Shown here: positions 61,765 through 64,000 of the stretch, in pieces | Layout of the letters: the number at the start of each line of letters is the position of its first letter | Numbering within the stretch: position 1 is the stretch's first letter | Notes under the pieces: generated by a model | Seen by the model: the letters and a program-made list of their open reading frames with translations, nothing else | Database searches by the model: none | What the model was told of the DNA's origin: nothing | Assembly: GCA_020724465.1 (NCBI GenBank) | Contig: DYGX01000004.1 | Span: 235,647 to 299,646 of the forward strand | Reading direction: 5' to 3' | Length of the DNA: 64,000 nt | Source: Thermoflexus sp. | GTDB taxonomy: Bacteria; Chloroflexota; Anaerolineae; Aggregatilineales; Aggregatilineaceae | Program-made: the position numbers and the translations under genes

Positions 61765-63879
61765 ATGACTGCATATCTTATTGTAGACGTTGACGACCTG
61801 CTCCGGCGCTTCGAGTCTCGAGGGGTCGCGCTCGACATCCACACGGTGGCTGCCTCGCTGATCAACAGCGCGGCGCTCGCGTCCGGCCTCAAGTCGCCCG
61901 AGGAACTGGTCGCAATCGCCGTGGCGGATTGGAACCGCTACCGGCGGCCAAGCGGCAGCGCAGGGATCAGCGTCCAACAGGTTTTCGCCGGCGAAGGCTA
62001 CGATCTGTTCAACGTGCTCGATCGCAGCACCATCGCTGAGGCGCTGCTGAAGCATTACTTTTCGGTCGAAACCGAGCAGATCGACGAGCTGATCATCGCC
62101 AGCACGCGGTCGGATATCACCGACCTCGTCACCCACATCAACATCAGCAGCCGCACGCGCGTGCGCATCTGGGGTGACGAGCCGCCCGAGGACCTGCCCG
62201 ACGTGATCTTCCAGCCGCTCGAGGTGATCCTGGGCATCCCCAGCAAGACGGTCGCGCTCTACATCGACTTCGAGAACATCTCGATCAGCCTCAGCGAGCA
62301 GGGCTACATTCTGGACATCGACCAGTTGATCGAGGGGATGCTGCGCCAGGCGCAGTCGCACGGGCAGATCCAGCACATGGCCGCCTACGCGCCGTGGGGC
62401 CAGCGCGGCAGTCTGGCGCCGCTCACCGACCGGACCGGGCGCGAAGTCTCGGACGAGGCCCCGAGCCGCCTGGCGCGGGTCAACATCGACCCGGTCTTCA
62501 GCCTGCCCGGCAAGAACAGCGCCGACATGCGCATCGCCAAAGAGGTGCTGGACGACAGCGCCCGGCCCGACAGCGCCGATGTCTTCATCATTGCCAGCGG
62601 AGATCGGGACTTCAACGAGGTCTTCAGCGCGGTGCGCGCCCGCAACAAGCAGGTGGTGGTCTGGGGCGTGCGGGGTAGCACCAGCCGCCTGGTCGAATCC
62701 AACCCGGCGCTGCTGGTCGAATATGTTGAGGACTTCTGCCACCTGCGCCGCTACACGGACGTCTACGCGACGAGCCAGCCGCAGCCGGCTCCGCAGCCGG
62801 CCGCCCCGGCCTTTGAGCCTCTGCCGAAGGAAGAGCCGGAGTTCCGCCCGTCGCAGTGGTCGAGCGTGCTGCTCCATCTTGACTACCTGCTCAACCAGGC
62901 CGGGACCGACATGATCGATCTCGACGACCTGGTGATGCGGCTGGTCACGGTCCACACCGTCCCCAACGAGGAGCGCGCGCGCGACCTGATCAACCAGGCG
63001 GCGGGGCACGGCCTGGTGATCATCGATCACGAGAACAATCTGGTGGGGTTGAACAGCGAGCACCCCACCGTCCAGCGGACGTTCCTGGTCCGCGACCGGA
63101 TCGTGCACCGCGTCGCCAACACCCTGCATGTGCGCGGCTGGGAGTACGTCAACTACGGCTTCCTGCTCAAGGGTATCGCGATGGATCACGGCCTGGAAGG
63201 CCCCGGCCTGAACAGCAGCGATGCCTGGCGCTCTGAATGGGTCGATTTCCTGGTGCGCGAGGGCGTGCTGACGCGCGAAATGGTGCCGCACCGCCACAAC
63301 CCGGAAGACCTGGTCCCGGTGATCAAGCTCGCCAATCAGGACATGGCGGGCACACTCCACCAGATTCCGGGCGTGACGCAGGAAGACGTGGAAAAGATGA
63401 TCCGGCGCATCATCGTCAGCGTGGAGCAGTTCACCAGCTTCCGTGGCTTTGCCTGGTGCCCGCTGGGCAGCCTGCACCGCCGCCTGCGTCCCTACGACCC
63501 CAGCACCAGCTTCCAGCAGGCGGTCGAGGAGCTGATCGAGGCGGGCGCGGTCAAAGTGGACGAGTACGAAAACCCGCAGAGCGAATACCGCACCAAAGGC
63601 ATTTCGCTGGTTGAGGATGCGCCACGCGTCTATGCGGTGCTGGCCGACCGCAACGAAGTGATTCGCGTGTTGCTGGAGCTGTACGAGCAGCGCATCCCGA
63701 TCACGCGCGAGGCCCTGCTCGACCGTCTGAGCATGGACGAGGATGAGATCGACCTGTGGCTGTCGATCATGCAGTCCGAAAATGTGCTCAAGCCGGTGCC
63801 GGGCCAGCCGAACGTGTACAGCCTGTTCCGCACCCACCACACGGTGATGCAGGTTGCGGGCGACGCGCCCGCCCACTAG
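61765..63879 (+). CDS. Double-NYN (PIN-like) domain protein with winged-helix repeats
   Basis: The 704-residue protein has two NYN nuclease-like domains in tandem. The second (about 160-335) keeps the acidic metal site: D168 in LYIDFENIS, D254 in NSADMRIAKE, D280 and D282 in SGDRDF. The first (1-155) has the same strand order (LIVDVDDLLRRF at the start, LIIASTRSDITDLV later) but a different acidic set, so it may be degenerate. A Pro/Gln linker at 340-365 leads to about 330 residues with several winged-helix-like segments (DLDDLVMRLVTVH, ITREALLDRLSMDEDEIDLWL). NYN proteins cut or bind RNA. The leader is long and the gene stands alone. Confidence 0.83.
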   Translation: MTAYLIVDVDDLLRRFESRGVALDIHTVAASLINSAALASGLKSPEELVAIAVADWNRYRRPSGSAGISVQQVFAGEGYDLFNVLDRSTIAEALLKHYFSVETEQIDELIIASTRSDITDLVTHINISSRTRVRIWGDEPPEDLPDVIFQPLEVILGIPSKTVALYIDFENISISLSEQGYILDIDQLIEGMLRQAQSHGQIQHMAAYAPWGQRGSLAPLTDRTGREVSDEAPSRLARVNIDPVFSLPGKNSADMRIAKEVLDDSARPDSADVFIIASGDRDFNEVFSAVRARNKQVVVWGVRGSTSRLVESNPALLVEYVEDFCHLRRYTDVYATSQPQPAPQPAAPAFEPLPKEEPEFRPSQWSSVLLHLDYLLNQAGTDMIDLDDLVMRLVTVHTVPNEERARDLINQAAGHGLVIIDHENNLVGLNSEHPTVQRTFLVRDRIVHRVANTLHVRGWEYVNYGFLLKGIAMDHGLEGPGLNSSDAWRSEWVDFLVREGVLTREMVPHRHNPEDLVPVIKLANQDMAGTLHQIPGVTQEDVEKMIRRIIVSVEQFTSFRGFAWCPLGSLHRRLRPYDPSTSFQQAVEELIEAGAVKVDEYENPQSEYRTKGISLVEDAPRVYAVLADRNEVIRVLLELYEQRIPITREALLDRLSMDEDEIDLWLSIMQSENVLKPVPGQPNVYSLFRTHHTVMQVAGDAPAH

Positions 63880-63895
63880 CGCGCACCGCCGGCAT

Positions 63896-63930
63896 AACCG
63901 GACCTGCCCTCTTAGGCAGGCAGACCGGTT
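63896..63930. terminator. Bidirectional terminator at the right edge
   Basis: AACCGG/CCGGTT and CCTGCC/GGCAGG pair around CTCTTA. The stop codon of the minus-strand gene lies in the loop. Confidence 0.6.
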
Positions 63931-64000
63931 CGCGACGCGCCATCGTCGCGGCTGAACTGGGTGTCGTAGAGGCGGGCATACAGCCCGCCCAGCGCCAGCA
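63912..64000 (-). CDS. ABC exporter, C-terminal end (truncated by window)
   Basis: Only the last 29 codons are seen, in a frame open to the right edge. They read LALGGLYARLYDTQFSRDDG before the end, which is the usual tail of fused permease-ATPase exporters (MsbA/LmrA class). Stop TAA is at 63914-63912. The larger part of the gene is outside the window, so the call rests on this short tail. Confidence 0.65.
   Translation of the reverse strand, partial: LALGGLYARLYDTQFSRDDGASRTGLPA

Overview
The window is a continuous, gene-dense, high-GC bacterial chromosome segment that most resembles Chloroflexota (Anaerolineae-like). The grounds are long Pro/Thr/Ala linkers in exported proteins, very large FtsX-type ABC permeases, an hrcA-grpE-dnaK-dnaJ-prmA cluster, two S1-like proteins beside rpsU and infA, a separate large subunit of methylmalonyl-CoA mutase, and several promoters that place transcription at or near the start codon. 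This is inferred from gene content; no rRNA or tRNA gene was seen.

Layout. 1-8 kb: the 3' end of a sensor histidine kinase, adenosine deaminase, an SRAP (YedK/HMCES) DNA-protein crosslink protein, an MBL-fold hydrolase, MutM/Fpg with a membrane partner, and a large membrane M23 peptidase. 8-18 kb: a Gfo/Idh oxidoreductase, DNA polymerase III alpha, a double-VOC protein, a STAS-like protein, an SDR, a secreted beta-propeller-like protein and a DUF1848 protein. 18-25.5 kb: methylmalonyl-CoA mutase large subunit and epimerase, split by a plus-strand island that holds a structured RNA candidate and a secreted protein; then a membrane glycosidase-like protein and an acyl-CoA dehydrogenase. 25.5-27.5 kb: cysK-cysE behind a promoter, a cysteine-rich leader peptide and a perfect intrinsic terminator, which together look like a ribosome-mediated cysteine attenuator. 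27.6-34.2 kb: the heat-shock cluster with hrcA first. 34.3-35.3 kb: thioredoxin and a flavin reductase. 35.3-45.6 kb: a five-gene minus-strand operon with two giant FtsX permeases, two ATPases and a propeller protein. 45.9-48.4 kb: an ECF sigma factor coupled to an anti-sigma protein fused to a C39-like domain whose catalytic Cys is Ser. 48.8-52.6 kb: two S1-domain proteins, bS21 and IF-1. 52.7-61.3 kb: a phosphoribosyltransferase, membrane proteins, a SAM methyltransferase, small hypothetical proteins, a GNAT protein and an AI-2E-family permease. 61.8-63.9 kb: a double-NYN protein. The right edge cuts the end of an ABC exporter gene.

The strongest unusual signals are (i) the CysK leader attenuator, (ii) a family of three intergenic inverted arrays built of 10-nt AAAAGCAGC-like units that start exactly at stop codons, (iii) an orphan structured RNA at about 20.27-20.45 kb that recalls IscB omega-RNA/HEARO folds, and (iv) the sigma/anti-sigma/pseudo-C39 pair. 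No CRISPR array, insertion sequence with a transposase, tRNA or rRNA was found.
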